This document shows, one piece after another, positions 1-9,713 of a DNA stretch of 64,000 nt. A model generated the notes under the pieces. That model was not told the origin of the DNA and did no database searches. It was given only the letters and a program-made list of their open reading frames with translations. The stretch covers positions 1 through 64,000 of the forward strand of contig DATGMB010000096.1 in the NCBI GenBank assembly GCA_035293845.1, written 5' to 3'. The stretch's first letter is position 1, and each line of letters starts with the position of its first letter. Position numbers and translations under genes: made by a program. Source of the stretch: DATGMB01 sp035293845 (GTDB taxonomy: Bacteria; Acidobacteriota; Terriglobia; Bryobacterales; Bryobacteraceae).

Positions 1-617
1 AGATCGTGCGTCACCACCACCGAAGTCAGCTTCAACTGCCGCTTCAGACGCAGCATGAGGTCGCCCAGATGGTCCGACATGATCGGGTCCACCATGGTGG
101 TCGGCTCGTCGTAGAGGATGCACTGCGGCTGGGCCGCGAGCGCGCGCGCGATCGCGACGGCGCGCTTGTAGCCGGTCGAAAGGTCGGAAGGGTAGGCATC
201 GCGGAAATCCGCGATATCCACCATTTTGATCAAGCCGTCGACGACCTCTTCCTTATTGCGCTCGTTGTAGTCCTCGCGCAATTCGAGCGAGAACAGGACA
301 TTCTCCGCCACCGTCATGGAATCGAACAGCGCGCCAGACTGGAACACCATCGTGACCTTGCGGCGGATGCGGCGCAGCTCGGCTTCCGGTAAATCCGTGA
401 TGTCCTCATGAGCTACGATGGCGCGGCCGCTATCCGGCTTCAAAAACCCCATGATGTGCGAGAGCGTGACGGATTTCCCCACCCCGCTGCGGCCGATGAT
501 CGCCACGGTTTCCCCCGGATCGACGTAAAAGTTCACGTCGACCAAAACGGGGTGGTCGAACGTCTTATACACGTGCCGGAACTCGATGTAATGCGGGAAG
601 GGATCATTTTGCGGCAT
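1..617 (-). CDS. ABC transporter ATP-binding protein, MlaF/Mkl type (3' end cut by window)
   Basis: This is the cytoplasmic ATPase of an ABC importer, most like the MlaF/Mkl ATPases that work with MlaE permeases and MCE proteins in retrograde phospholipid or lipid transport. The reading frame starts at ATG 617 and stays open to base 1, so about the last 40-60 residues lie outside. Visible are Walker A GRSGVGKS (about residues 42-49), a Q-loop in VTMVFQSGALFDSMTVAEN, the signature LSTGYKR (family usually LSGGxxKR), Walker B ILYDEPTT, and the switch histidine in VVVTHDL. The start overlaps the 3' end of mobA by 14 bases, so the two are probably co-transcribed. The lipid-transport role is inferred from similarity; the permease and MCE genes would lie off the left edge. 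Confidence 0.85.
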   Translation of the reverse strand, partial: MPQNDPFPHYIEFRHVYKTFDHPVLVDVNFYVDPGETVAIIGRSGVGKSVTLSHIMGFLKPDSGRAIVAHEDITDLPEAELRRIRRKVTMVFQSGALFDSMTVAENVLFSLELREDYNERNKEEVVDGLIKMVDIADFRDAYPSDLSTGYKRAVAIARALAAQPQCILYDEPTTMVDPIMSDHLGDLMLRLKRQLKLTSVVVTHD

Positions 618-1167
618 AGGGGGACCAGTCCTCGGGGGTGTTGACGTTTTGAAGCGGCGTGATTTCCGTGACTTCGTAGGGCGCGGCGCGGAGGCCGGCC
701 AGGGCCGCGGTGATCTTGCGAACACCTGCGGCGAACGCCGCTTCGAGCAGCGGGAGCGCGCTAAGACGGTAGACGGCGCACAGGGGCTCGGGCCGCCCCG
801 AAGGGCCTCGCGGCAGCAGAACGTCCGCGCCGGCGGCTTCCGCGGCGTCGAGCAGCTTCCGGAGGAACGGCGCATCGACGGCCGGCATATCGCAGGCGAC
901 GATAAGGTTCCATTCCGCGCGGCTGTGCGCGAGCGCGGTCAGGATCCCGCCCAGCGGGCCCTCGCCGGGGAACCGGTCCGGTATGGCGGGATAGCCGGTC
1001 CGCTCGCCGAGCGCGGGATTACCCACCAGGACCGCCGTTCCCGCCGCCTGCGCGACAGCGGTGGCGATGCTGGCGGCCAGAACGCCGCCGCGGAAGGGCA
1101 GGAGCGCCTTGTCGCGGCCCATGCGGGCACTGCGGCCTCCGGCCAGCACGTACCCCGTCCGGCTCAC
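604..1167 (-). CDS. mobA: Molybdenum cofactor guanylyltransferase MobA
   Basis: MobA transfers GMP from GTP to molybdopterin, giving the guanine dinucleotide cofactor used by DMSO-reductase-family enzymes. The protein has 187 residues, near the usual 190-200. The N-terminal nucleotide-binding motif LAGGRSARMGRDKALL is diagnostic, followed by GEGPLGGILTAL and the metal-binding region VACDMPAVDAPFL. The start is GTG 1165-1167, with a TATCAT -10-like box six bases upstream, so the message may be leaderless. It overlaps the downstream ABC ATPase gene by 14 bases; no other molybdopterin gene is in the window. A close MobA-like NTP transferase (CTP- or MPT-cytosine type) is the only serious alternative. 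Confidence 0.9.
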   Translation of the reverse strand: MSRTGYVLAGGRSARMGRDKALLPFRGGVLAASIATAVAQAAGTAVLVGNPALGERTGYPAIPDRFPGEGPLGGILTALAHSRAEWNLIVACDMPAVDAPFLRKLLDAAEAAGADVLLPRGPSGRPEPLCAVYRLSALPLLEAAFAAGVRKITAALAGLRAAPYEVTEITPLQNVNTPEDWSPYAAK

Positions 1168-1173
1168 AGAGAA

Positions 1174-1183
1174 ATGATACCAT
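1174..1183. promoter_or_regulatory. Overlapping divergent -10 boxes (mobA and lytic transglycosylase)
   Basis: On the minus strand, TATCAT (1179-1174) ends six bases before the mobA GTG. On the plus strand, TACCAT (1178-1183) lies 17 bases before ATG 1201. The two hexamers share two bases, so polymerase could hardly occupy both at once. No convincing -35 hexamer is visible for either. Confidence 0.45.
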
Positions 1184-1200
1184 TGGAGATCGGTTATCCC

Positions 1201-1989
1201 ATGAAGCGCCGGCTCACCAACGCCGGGAACATTTCGATGCGGATTTGTTTTATACTGTGCCTAGCCGGGTTGCTCCAGGCGGCCGACCCGCCGCGGCCGA
1301 CCCGGCGCGTTACGTCCGTGGTTCGCGCCGATCCGCGGACGGGCAGGCTGGTGAGAAGCGTGATCGTGAGCCCCAAAACCGTCGAGCAAAGGGCAGTTGG
1401 GGAGAGTCCGGTAGCCGCCGCGGTGATTTCGCCCCGTGTGATTGCGCCTGCCGCCGCGACGGCGCCAGCCCACCCGGAGGTCACCGGGATCGATGCGGCG
1501 GTCGAGCAGATTGCCGCCCGGCACGCGCTTCCGCCGGAGTTGCTGCACTCGGTGATCAAAGTCGAGAGCAATTACAATCCGTACGCCGTTTCGCCCAAGG
1601 GCGCGCAGGGGCTGATGCAGTTGATTCCGGACACCGCCCGCCGCTTCGGCGTCTCCAACGCGTTCAATCCACTGGAGAATATCGAAGGCGGCGCGCGTTA
1701 CCTGCGCTATCTGCTGAACCTGTACGGCGAAACAAACTGGCCGCTGGTGCTGGCGGCCTATAATGCCGGGGAGGCTGCCGTGGCGAAGTACGGTGGCGTG
1801 CCGCCCTACCCCGAAACCCGCAACTACCTGATTCTGGTGAAACGGCAACTGGAAAAAGCCGTTGGCGCGAGGCAGGCCGCTCCGCCTCCGCCGCCCCCGC
1901 CGCAGGCCGCTCCGGCGGCGCCGGGCGAGCCGGCGCACATTCAGGAGATCGTCGAAACCGACGGCAAGGTGCGGTACGTCTCGCGATAA
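1201..1989 (+). CDS. Secreted lytic transglycosylase, SLT domain (MltC/Slt70-like)
   Basis: This enzyme cleaves the MurNAc-GlcNAc bond in peptidoglycan, forming 1,6-anhydro ends, in the periplasm. From ATG 1201 it has 262 residues. The N-terminus MKRR followed by a hydrophobic stretch ending at LLQAA is a signal peptide. The SLT domain (roughly residues 95-215) carries the catalytic glutamate in KVESNYNPYAVS, then GAQGLMQLIPDTA, NIEGGARYL and VLAAYNAGEAAV. A proline run (PPPPPPPQAAP) and a short C-terminal extension follow. A second possible start is ATG 1237, giving MRICFILCLAG; I prefer 1201 because it supplies the positive n-region and fits the upstream -10 box. The next gene, 12 bases on, is an amidase, so this is a cell-wall remodelling pair. 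Confidence 0.88.
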   Translation: MKRRLTNAGNISMRICFILCLAGLLQAADPPRPTRRVTSVVRADPRTGRLVRSVIVSPKTVEQRAVGESPVAAAVISPRVIAPAAATAPAHPEVTGIDAAVEQIAARHALPPELLHSVIKVESNYNPYAVSPKGAQGLMQLIPDTARRFGVSNAFNPLENIEGGARYLRYLLNLYGETNWPLVLAAYNAGEAAVAKYGGVPPYPETRNYLILVKRQLEKAVGARQAAPPPPPPPQAAPAAPGEPAHIQEIVETDGKVRYVSR

Positions 1990-2001
1990 GAAGCCCCCGG
2001 T

Positions 2002-3579
2002 ATGAAGCTGTTGGTTGCGGTGGCAATTTCGGCGTCGATCGTGGGGGCCCAGACCTCGCACACGCCGGTCCATTCGGTGACCGCTGTCCGCCACTGGTCC
2101 TTGCCGGACATTACCCGCATCGCCATCGAGGTTTCCGGGGAGTTTGAGTTCCGCACCGAGCGCCTGCATAACCCCGAGCGCGTGTACTTCGACATCCTGA
2201 ATGCCCGGCCGCGCCTCAATCCGCGGCTCGACAGCCGCAAGGTTTATCGCGAGAGCTTCGACGACCGGCTGGTGACCGGGCTGCGCGTTGCCGAAACGAC
2301 GCCCGGCGTGACGCGGGTCGTGCTCGATCTCACCGGGCCGGTGGAAGTGAGCACCTCACAGCTCGCCAACCCGGACCGCCTGATCGTGGAGCTCCGCCCC
2401 GGCGCACCGCCGGCCATTCCGACGGCTTCCGTAGCGCCCCCGCTGACGCCGGCTCCCGTGACCGCGCCGCCGATAGCGCCGGCCTTTGCCACCACGCCGG
2501 TTCCCGCGCCGCCCGTAGACAACGCCGCAAAGACCGAAGCCGCGATCCGGCCCGATACGGCGCCCAAGCCTCGCGTCGCGGATTCAGCCCCGAAGGCCGA
2601 AAGCGGGCCCAAGCCGGACAGCACCGAGCCTTCGCCGAAACCGGACGCGGTTTCCCGGCCGGTCAAGACCGAAGCTGCCGCGGTCAAATCCGACCTTCCG
2701 CCGAAACCGGTCAAGACCGAAGCCGCTGCCATCAAATCCGACAATCCGCCGAAGCCGGATGTTGCCCCCAAGGCAGATTCCAAACCGGAGCCGCTGCTGG
2801 CGGAGACCAGCAAGGCCGCGCGCCACACCAGTACCGGCAATACCTCGCTGGTCCGGGCGCTCGGGCTCAAGGTCGGCCGCGTGGTCATCGACGCCGGGCA
2901 TGGCGGCCACGATCAGGGCACCTCCGGCCCCCATGGCCTGCTGGAGAAGGATGTGGTTCTGGATATTGCGCTCCGCGTCGGCAAGCTGATCGAGGACCGC
3001 CTCGGGGCCGAGGTGATCTACACCCGGTCCGACGATACGTTCGTGCCGCTCGAAGGGCGCACGGCGCTGGCCAACGAAAAGAAGGCCGATCTGTTTCTCT
3101 CGATCCACGCCAATTCCTCTTCCGTGCCGCGGATCGCGGGCGTGGAGACGTACTACCTCAATCTGCCGGATTCGCGCGATAAGGATGCGACCGATCTCGC
3201 CGCCCGCGAAAACGCCAGCTCCCAGAAATCCGTTTTCGAGCTGCAGGACCTCGTCAAGAAAATCACGCTGAACGACAAGGTGGAAGAATCGCGCGAGTTC
3301 GCCAGCCGGGTGCAGTCGTCGCTCTACGCCTTCTCGGCGCGGAACATCCCGAATTCGCGCAACCGCGGCGTCAAGAAAGCGCCTTTTGTGGTGCTGATCG
3401 GCGCGCACATGCCTTCGATCCTGGCCGAAATCGGCTTCCTCAGCAACCCGCGCGAGGAAGCGCTGCTGCGCCGGCCCGAGTACCGCCAGAAGCTCGCTGA
3501 GGCGCTGTTCCGCGGCGTGCAGCGGTACGCCGAGGGGCTGAGCCACTTCCAGGTCGCAAAAGCCGATAACGAGGAGTAA
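2002..3579 (+). CDS. N-acetylmuramoyl-L-alanine amidase (AMIN + Amidase_3), AmiC-like
   Basis: This zinc amidase removes the stem peptide from MurNAc in the periplasm, acting in cell separation. The 525-residue protein has a signal peptide (MKLLVAVAISASIVGAQ), an AMIN peptidoglycan-binding domain (about 25-135), a long Pro/Ala/Lys-rich linker (about 135-280) and an Amidase_3 domain (about 290-515). Visible zinc and catalytic motifs are IDAGHGGHDQGTSG (H), LLEKDVVLDIA (E), LFLSIHANSS (H) and ILAEIGFLSNPREE (catalytic E). The linker contains two near-copies of a PVKTEAAAxKSD unit. The length is above the usual 400-450, entirely from the linker. It follows the lytic transglycosylase by 12 bases and is probably co-transcribed with it. 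Confidence 0.93.
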   Translation: MKLLVAVAISASIVGAQTSHTPVHSVTAVRHWSLPDITRIAIEVSGEFEFRTERLHNPERVYFDILNARPRLNPRLDSRKVYRESFDDRLVTGLRVAETTPGVTRVVLDLTGPVEVSTSQLANPDRLIVELRPGAPPAIPTASVAPPLTPAPVTAPPIAPAFATTPVPAPPVDNAAKTEAAIRPDTAPKPRVADSAPKAESGPKPDSTEPSPKPDAVSRPVKTEAAAVKSDLPPKPVKTEAAAIKSDNPPKPDVAPKADSKPEPLLAETSKAARHTSTGNTSLVRALGLKVGRVVIDAGHGGHDQGTSGPHGLLEKDVVLDIALRVGKLIEDRLGAEVIYTRSDDTFVPLEGRTALANEKKADLFLSIHANSSSVPRIAGVETYYLNLPDSRDKDATDLAARENASSQKSVFELQDLVKKITLNDKVEESREFASRVQSSLYAFSARNIPNSRNRGVKKAPFVVLIGAHMPSILAEIGFLSNPREEALLRRPEYRQKLAEALFRGVQRYAEGLSHFQVAKADNEE

Positions 3580-3594
3580 CGCACGCCGCCGCCG

Positions 3595-3617
3595 CGGTTC
3601 CGGCAATCCTGGAACCG
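3595..3617. terminator. Hairpin after the amidase gene
   Basis: CGGTTCC (3595-3601) and GGAACCG (3611-3617) form a perfect 7-bp stem with a 9-base loop, 16 bases after the amidase stop. No U-run follows, so it may be a Rho-assisted or mRNA 3'-end structure rather than a classic terminator. Confidence 0.35.
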
Positions 3618-3682
3618 TCTGCCTGCGCCGGATCTTGCCACGCTGATCGGCGCGGCGCTAAAGTATTCGACGGAATCTCGTG

Positions 3683-3916
3683 ATGCAGACTCAGGCTCAG
3701 CAGCCCGTCTCGGCCGAGGCGGCGCAGGCGATCGCGGCCGGCATGCCGCCCTGTCCCAACTGCAACGGCCGCAATGTGCGCGCATCGCTTGCTACCGGCG
3801 GAATCCTGGACGCTATGGCGGGGCTGTTCGGCTATTCTCCCTTCCGCTGCCGCGTCTGCCAGCACCGGTTTTATAAGCGGCGATCCCGAAGCGGCCAGGG
3901 CCGCCACGCCACTTAA
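3683..3916 (+). CDS. Small zinc-ribbon protein
   Basis: This is a 77-residue cytoplasmic protein of unknown role. It has two Cys pairs, CPNCNGRNVR near residue 27 and CRVCQHRFYKR near residue 57, spaced like a rubredoxin-type zinc ribbon with about 27 residues between the knuckles. The C-terminus is basic (RRSRSGQGR). ATG 3683 is chosen; an in-frame GTG at 3680 is possible. Its stop codon directly abuts the next start (TAA then ATG at 3917), so the two are likely a coupled pair. A nucleic-acid-binding role is possible from the basic tail but not shown. Confidence 0.65.
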   Translation: MQTQAQQPVSAEAAQAIAAGMPPCPNCNGRNVRASLATGGILDAMAGLFGYSPFRCRVCQHRFYKRRSRSGQGRHAT

Positions 3917-4132
3917 ATGGGCTTTCACCTCTGGATCGATCGCGACCTGGCCTGGGCGCAGGGCACTTACGAATACCGGCCGATGGGCACGGCGGTAATT
4001 TCGGCATCCGACCTGTTTCGCCGCCGCGATTTCCGGCAGAAGCTCCGGCCGCCGGCCACGGCCTCCTATCTCGGCCAGTTCGCCTCGATCGGCCACATTA
4101 ACGCCGAACTCGTGAAGCGCCGCCGCAAGTAA
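3917..4132 (+). CDS. Small conserved-looking protein of unknown function
   Basis: I do not recognise this 71-residue protein. It has no signal peptide or membrane segment; it is basic at the C-terminus (AELVKRRRK) and rich in aromatic residues at the N-terminus (MGFHLWIDRDLAWAQGTYEY). The start codon follows the stop of the zinc-ribbon gene with no gap, which argues for a real, translationally coupled gene. Codon use looks like that of its neighbours. Confidence 0.5.
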   Translation: MGFHLWIDRDLAWAQGTYEYRPMGTAVISASDLFRRRDFRQKLRPPATASYLGQFASIGHINAELVKRRRK

Positions 4133-4162
4133 CTTCCTGCCCTTGCGCTACCATACGGTTTC

Positions 4163-4951
4163 ATGCCCATCGACCCCTCGGCCGCCATTGCGGCCAGCGC
4201 GCGGGTGCACCCGGATGCCGTGATCGGGCCGGGCGTCCGCATCGGCGAGTTCTGCATTGTGGAAAGCGACGTGGCGATCGGCGCGCAATGCGTGCTCGAG
4301 CCGTACGTCTACATCAAGCGCTGGACCACGCTCGGCGAGCGGAACGAAATCTCGGCCGGAACCGTTCTCGGCACGGATCCGCTCGATAAGGGCTTCACCG
4401 GCGAGCGCAGCTATCTGCGCATCGGCAGCGGGAACAAGATCCGCGAGCACTATACGATCTCGCGCGGCACCAAGCCGGAATCCGTCACCGAGATCGGCGA
4501 CGGCAATTACATCATGACCTCCGGCCACATTGCGCACAATTGCAAGCTCGGAAATAACATCGTCGTGGCAAGCTGCGCGCTGCTGGCGGGGTACGTGGAG
4601 GTCGAGGATCAGGCGTTCATCTCGGGCGGCGTCGTGGTGCACCAGTTCTCGAAGATCGGCCGCCTGGCGATGATTGGCGGCAACACCCGCATCAACAGCG
4701 ACGTCCCGCCCTTCTTCCTGTATGCCGGATACAACGTAGAGGCCAAGGGGCTGAACCTGGTGGGGCTGAAGCGCGCCGGCTATCAGGCTTCCGACGTCAG
4801 CGTCCTGAAGAAGGCCTACCAGCTGCTCTACCGCTCCGGCCTGAAGCTGGAGCAGGCGCTGGCGCGCATCGAGAGCGAGATCCCAAGCCCCGAGACTCTG
4901 CATCTGGTGGCGTTCATTCGGCGGAGCGAGCGGGGGATTTGCCGCGAGTAA
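4163..4951 (+). CDS. lpxA: Acyl-[ACP]-UDP-N-acetylglucosamine O-acyltransferase LpxA
   Basis: LpxA performs the first step of lipid A synthesis, moving a 3-hydroxyacyl chain from ACP to the 3-OH of UDP-GlcNAc in the cytosol. The 262-residue length is typical. The N-terminal half is a left-handed beta-helix of hexapeptide repeats (VIGPGVRIGEFCIVESDVAIG and following). The catalytic histidine region reads SGHIAHNCKLGNNIVVAS, followed by GGVVVHQFSKIGRLAMIGG, and the C-terminal helical region begins near PPFFLYAGYNVEAKGLNLVG. A TACCAT box (4149-4154) lies eight bases before the ATG, suggesting a very short or absent leader. The presence of lpxA shows that the host makes LPS; no other lpx gene is nearby. 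Confidence 0.95.
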   Translation: MPIDPSAAIAASARVHPDAVIGPGVRIGEFCIVESDVAIGAQCVLEPYVYIKRWTTLGERNEISAGTVLGTDPLDKGFTGERSYLRIGSGNKIREHYTISRGTKPESVTEIGDGNYIMTSGHIAHNCKLGNNIVVASCALLAGYVEVEDQAFISGGVVVHQFSKIGRLAMIGGNTRINSDVPPFFLYAGYNVEAKGLNLVGLKRAGYQASDVSVLKKAYQLLYRSGLKLEQALARIESEIPSPETLHLVAFIRRSERGICRE

Positions 4952-4974
4952 GCGGCCGGAGGATAATCGTGGAC

Positions 4975-5487
4975 ATGAGCGGCGCCAAAACTCTGGTTTC
5001 CATCGATGAGTACCTGCACAGCTCGTACGAGCCCGACTGCGATTACGTGGATGGCGAACTGGAGGACCGCAACGTGGGGGAAAAGGATCATAGTAAGATG
5101 CAGGCGGCGTTCCTGCTGTACTTTTATCAACGCCGCAAGCAGTGGGGGATCTTTGTAATCCAGGAGACCCGCATGCGCGTCTCCGCAACCCGGTTTCGCG
5201 TTCCGGACATTTCGGTCTTCCTCGGGCCGGAGCCGGAAGAACAGGTCTTCACCCACCCACCCTTCCTGTGCATCGAGGTGCTCTCGCCGGAAGACCGCGT
5301 CAGCCGCATGCAGCGCCGGATCGACGACTACCTCAACTTTGGCGTGCCATACGTCTGGGTGGTCGATCCCAAGACGCTGAAAGCCTGGATCTACACGGCC
5401 GAGGGCGTACGCGACGTCCGCGATGGCGTCCTGCGAACGGAAAACCCGGATATCGCGGTGCCGCTGAAAGACCTGGTCGAGGAGTAG
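4975..5487 (+). CDS. Uma2 family protein (DUF820, PD-(D/E)xK nuclease fold)
   Basis: Uma2/DUF820 proteins have a restriction-endonuclease-like fold, are often present in many copies in cyanobacteria, Chloroflexota and Acidobacteriota, and have no settled function. The protein has 170 residues from ATG 4975. Family hallmarks are SIDEYLHSSYEPDCDYVDGELEDR at the N-terminus, VPDISVFLG, LCIEVLSPEDR (core PD..ExK-like strand) and YLNFGVPYVWVVDPKT. GGAGGA (4958-4963) is closer to an in-frame GTG at 4969 (five bases) than to ATG 4975 (11 bases); family N-termini favour the ATG. It lies 23 bases after lpxA and three bases before the VWFA gene. Confidence 0.82.
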   Translation: MSGAKTLVSIDEYLHSSYEPDCDYVDGELEDRNVGEKDHSKMQAAFLLYFYQRRKQWGIFVIQETRMRVSATRFRVPDISVFLGPEPEEQVFTHPPFLCIEVLSPEDRVSRMQRRIDDYLNFGVPYVWVVDPKTLKAWIYTAEGVRDVRDGVLRTENPDIAVPLKDLVEE

Positions 5488-5490
5488 ACC

Positions 5491-6429
5491 ATGATCTCGC
5501 GGCGCGCCTTCGCCTTCGCCGCTGCGGCGCTCGCTCGCGCGCAGGTTTCGGTTGCGCCGCGTCCGCGGCCGCCCGCGCCCCAGGAACAGTCCCCGAAGCC
5601 GAATATCCGTGTCGAAACCAGCCTGGTCCTCATCCCGGTCTCGGTGAACGATCCGCTCAACCGCCCGGTGACCGGTCTCGAAAAGGAGAATTTCCGCGTC
5701 TTCGACGACCGCGTCGAGCAGGCCATCACGCAGTTTGCCATGGAGGACGAGCCGGTCGCCGTCGGCCTGGTGTTCGACACCAGCGGCAGTATGGGAGGCA
5801 AGCTGCGCCGCTCCCGCATGGCCGCGCGCGAGTTTTTCAACACTTCGAACGGCGATGAAGACGAGTTCTTCCTGGTGGAATTCGACGACCGCCCGCGTCT
5901 CGAGGTGCCGCTCACGCGGGACACCGGCGAAATCGAAACCCAGCTCACCTTTTCCCGCTCCCACGGGTCCACCGCCCTGCTCGATGCCATTCTGCTTGCC
6001 CTGCACGAGATGCACAAGTCGAAAAAGCGGAAGAAGGCGCTGCTCATCATTTCCGATGGCGGCGATAACCACAGCCGCTATACCCCGCGCGAAGTGGAGA
6101 ACGTGATCCGCGAAAGCGACGTGCTGATCTATGCGATCGGCGTATTCGGCGGCGGCACGACTCCGGAAGAGGCCGGCGGCCCAGGGCTGCTCAGCCACAT
6201 CGCGGAATCGACCGGCGGCCGGCTCTACGAAGCGCTGCCCAACGATATGCCGGACATCGCGAAGAAGATCGGCATCGATCTCCGGAACCGCTACGTTCTC
6301 GGCTATTCGCCGGCAAATCCGGTGCGCGACGGCCGCTACCATCGCGTGGATGTGCGGGTGGTGCCGCCGCGCGGGCTGCCGAAGCTACGGGCGCACTGGC
6401 GGACGGGCTATTACGCGCCGGTGGATTGA
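5491..6429 (+). CDS. Exported VWFA-domain protein of the acidobacterial family
   Basis: This is a 312-residue exported protein with one von Willebrand factor A domain, belonging to the family expanded in Acidobacteriota (TIGR03436-like). The N-terminus (MISRRAFAFAAAALARAQ) carries a twin-arginine-like SRRAFAFAA signal. The MIDAS metal site is intact: DTSGSMGG near residue 95, a conserved Thr/Ser in the GSTALLDAI region, and IISDGGDNHS. The family's pre-domain VNDPLNRPVTGLEKENFRVFDD and post-domain RYVLGYSPANP are also present. The domain usually mediates divalent-cation-dependent protein contact; the partner is unknown. It follows the Uma2 gene by three bases and converges on the carbamoyltransferase gene. 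Confidence 0.88.
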   Translation: MISRRAFAFAAAALARAQVSVAPRPRPPAPQEQSPKPNIRVETSLVLIPVSVNDPLNRPVTGLEKENFRVFDDRVEQAITQFAMEDEPVAVGLVFDTSGSMGGKLRRSRMAAREFFNTSNGDEDEFFLVEFDDRPRLEVPLTRDTGEIETQLTFSRSHGSTALLDAILLALHEMHKSKKRKKALLIISDGGDNHSRYTPREVENVIRESDVLIYAIGVFGGGTTPEEAGGPGLLSHIAESTGGRLYEALPNDMPDIAKKIGIDLRNRYVLGYSPANPVRDGRYHRVDVRVVPPRGLPKLRAHWRTGYYAPVD

Positions 6430-6435
6430 GCGGCG

Positions 6436-8009
6436 CTACTTCTGCAGAAAGAAATTCCCCACCACCATCGCGTCGATGCCCGAGGAATAAAAGCTCCGCA
6501 CCGCATCGCGCGGCGTGCACACCAGCGGTTCGCCGAACAGGTTGAAGGACGTGTTGTAGAGCACCGGCAGCCCGGTCGCCTCGCCCTGCGCGTGCAGCAG
6601 CTTCCAGTACAGCGGATTGTCGTTGCGCTCGACGGCGTGCACGCGCACCTGGTCGCCCGCCAGAATCGCCGCGGCGAAGCGCTCGCGGTGCGGCGCGCGT
6701 ACGCGTCCGACCGTCGCCAGATAGCGCGCGTTGGGGCCGGCTTCGAAATACTCCGCGCACAGCTCCGCCGGCACGGAGGCCGCGAACTTGCGGAACGGCT
6801 CGCGGTGCTTGATGAAGATGTTCAGGTTCTCGGTCGAGTACGGATCGAGCGGCGAAGCCAGGATGCTGCGGTTGCCAAGCGCCCGCGCGCCGAATTCCAT
6901 GCGGCCCTGCATCCAGGCGACGATCCGGTTCTCATTCAACTGCCCGACCGTGTGCGCGACGATCTCCTCCGAGGTCACCAGATACCGGAACCGCAGCTTG
7001 CAATTCTCCAGCACCTGCTTGATCTCGCCCGCACTGTACGCCGGACCGAGCGACAGCGTCTCGAGCGCCACCCGCCGCGTCTGCCGCAGCGGGCCGTGCC
7101 AGGTGTCCAACACGGCGCCGATCGCCGTCCCCGCGTTGCCCGCGGCCGGCTGCACGAAAACGTTCTCGAAGCCCGAGCGTGTCTCGAGCGCCGCTACCAG
7201 CAGCGAATTCAGACCCAGCCCGCCCGCCAGGCACAGGTTCTTCCCTTCACCGGCCAGGCGGATGGCCGCTTCCTCGACCGCAAACTGCACTCCGGCCGCG
7301 ATGTGCGCCCGCATCGCCTGCGGAATGGGCTCGCCGTCGCGCAGCCCGAGGGCCTCATAGAAGCGCGCGCCGAACCGCCCGTGCTTCAACCGCTCGCCGC
7401 TGTAGAACGACCGGTCGATGCGCGGCCCGGCGTCGGTAACGCACAGAATCTCGCGGAACAGGCCGCGGTACCGGTCGTCGCCGGCCGCGGAGAGCCACTG
7501 CACCTTGTGCTCGTCGGCGCGCGCGGTGAATCCCAGCAGCTCGGTGACACGCCCGTAGAGATCGCCGATCGAATCGGAGAGGTACTGCTCCTGCTCGATC
7601 GCGAGCTGCGTGCCGCAGGCGCGCCAGCGCGTGGAGCAGCGGAAATCGCCGCCGCGGTCGAGCGCCAGCACCGTCGCTTCCTCGAAAGGCGACGGGTAAT
7701 AGGCCGAAGCCGCGTGCGCCTGATGGTGCTCTACCAGCAGGATCCGGCTGTTCGGGAACTGCGCGCGCAGCTTCAAGTGAAATTCGTGATCCGGAATGGG
7801 CCGAACCACCGCGACGGCGTCCACCTCGCGCGGCGCTGCGCCCGCGAGTTCGAGGCATGCGGCGATCGCCAGAGCGGGCACGTCGCCCTCCGCCTGCGAC
7901 CCGCGGCCCTGCCGCGCGAGCTTTGCCTGCTCGACGGCCGAAACCAGGACGCCGTCCTTCAGCACCGCGCACGCGGCGTCATGCGGTACTCCGCCAATAC
8001 CCAGAATGA

Positions 8010-8013
<4 letters not shown>
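6436..8013 (-). CDS. Carbamoyltransferase, NodU/CmcH/TobZ family
   Basis: This family transfers a carbamoyl group from carbamoyl phosphate, via carbamoyl-AMP, to a hydroxyl of a sugar or secondary metabolite. The 525-residue protein has the N-terminal Kae1/HSP70-like half ([47 protein letters not shown] with the metal-binding HHxxH) and the C-terminal Carbamoyltrans_C half ([22 protein letters not shown]). The length is slightly below the usual 550-600. Its ATG overlaps the glnS stop by four bases (8010-8013), so it is translated from the gltX-glnS message. The acceptor cannot be predicted from this window; a glycan or natural product would be expected. Confidence 0.88.

Positions 8014-9709
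<1,696 letters not shown>

Positions 9710-9713
<4 letters not shown>

Noticed and set aside
649..1200. Long N-terminal extension of the lytic transglycosylase frame
   Set aside because: It is the antisense of mobA and lacks a signal peptide; the signal starts at 1201.
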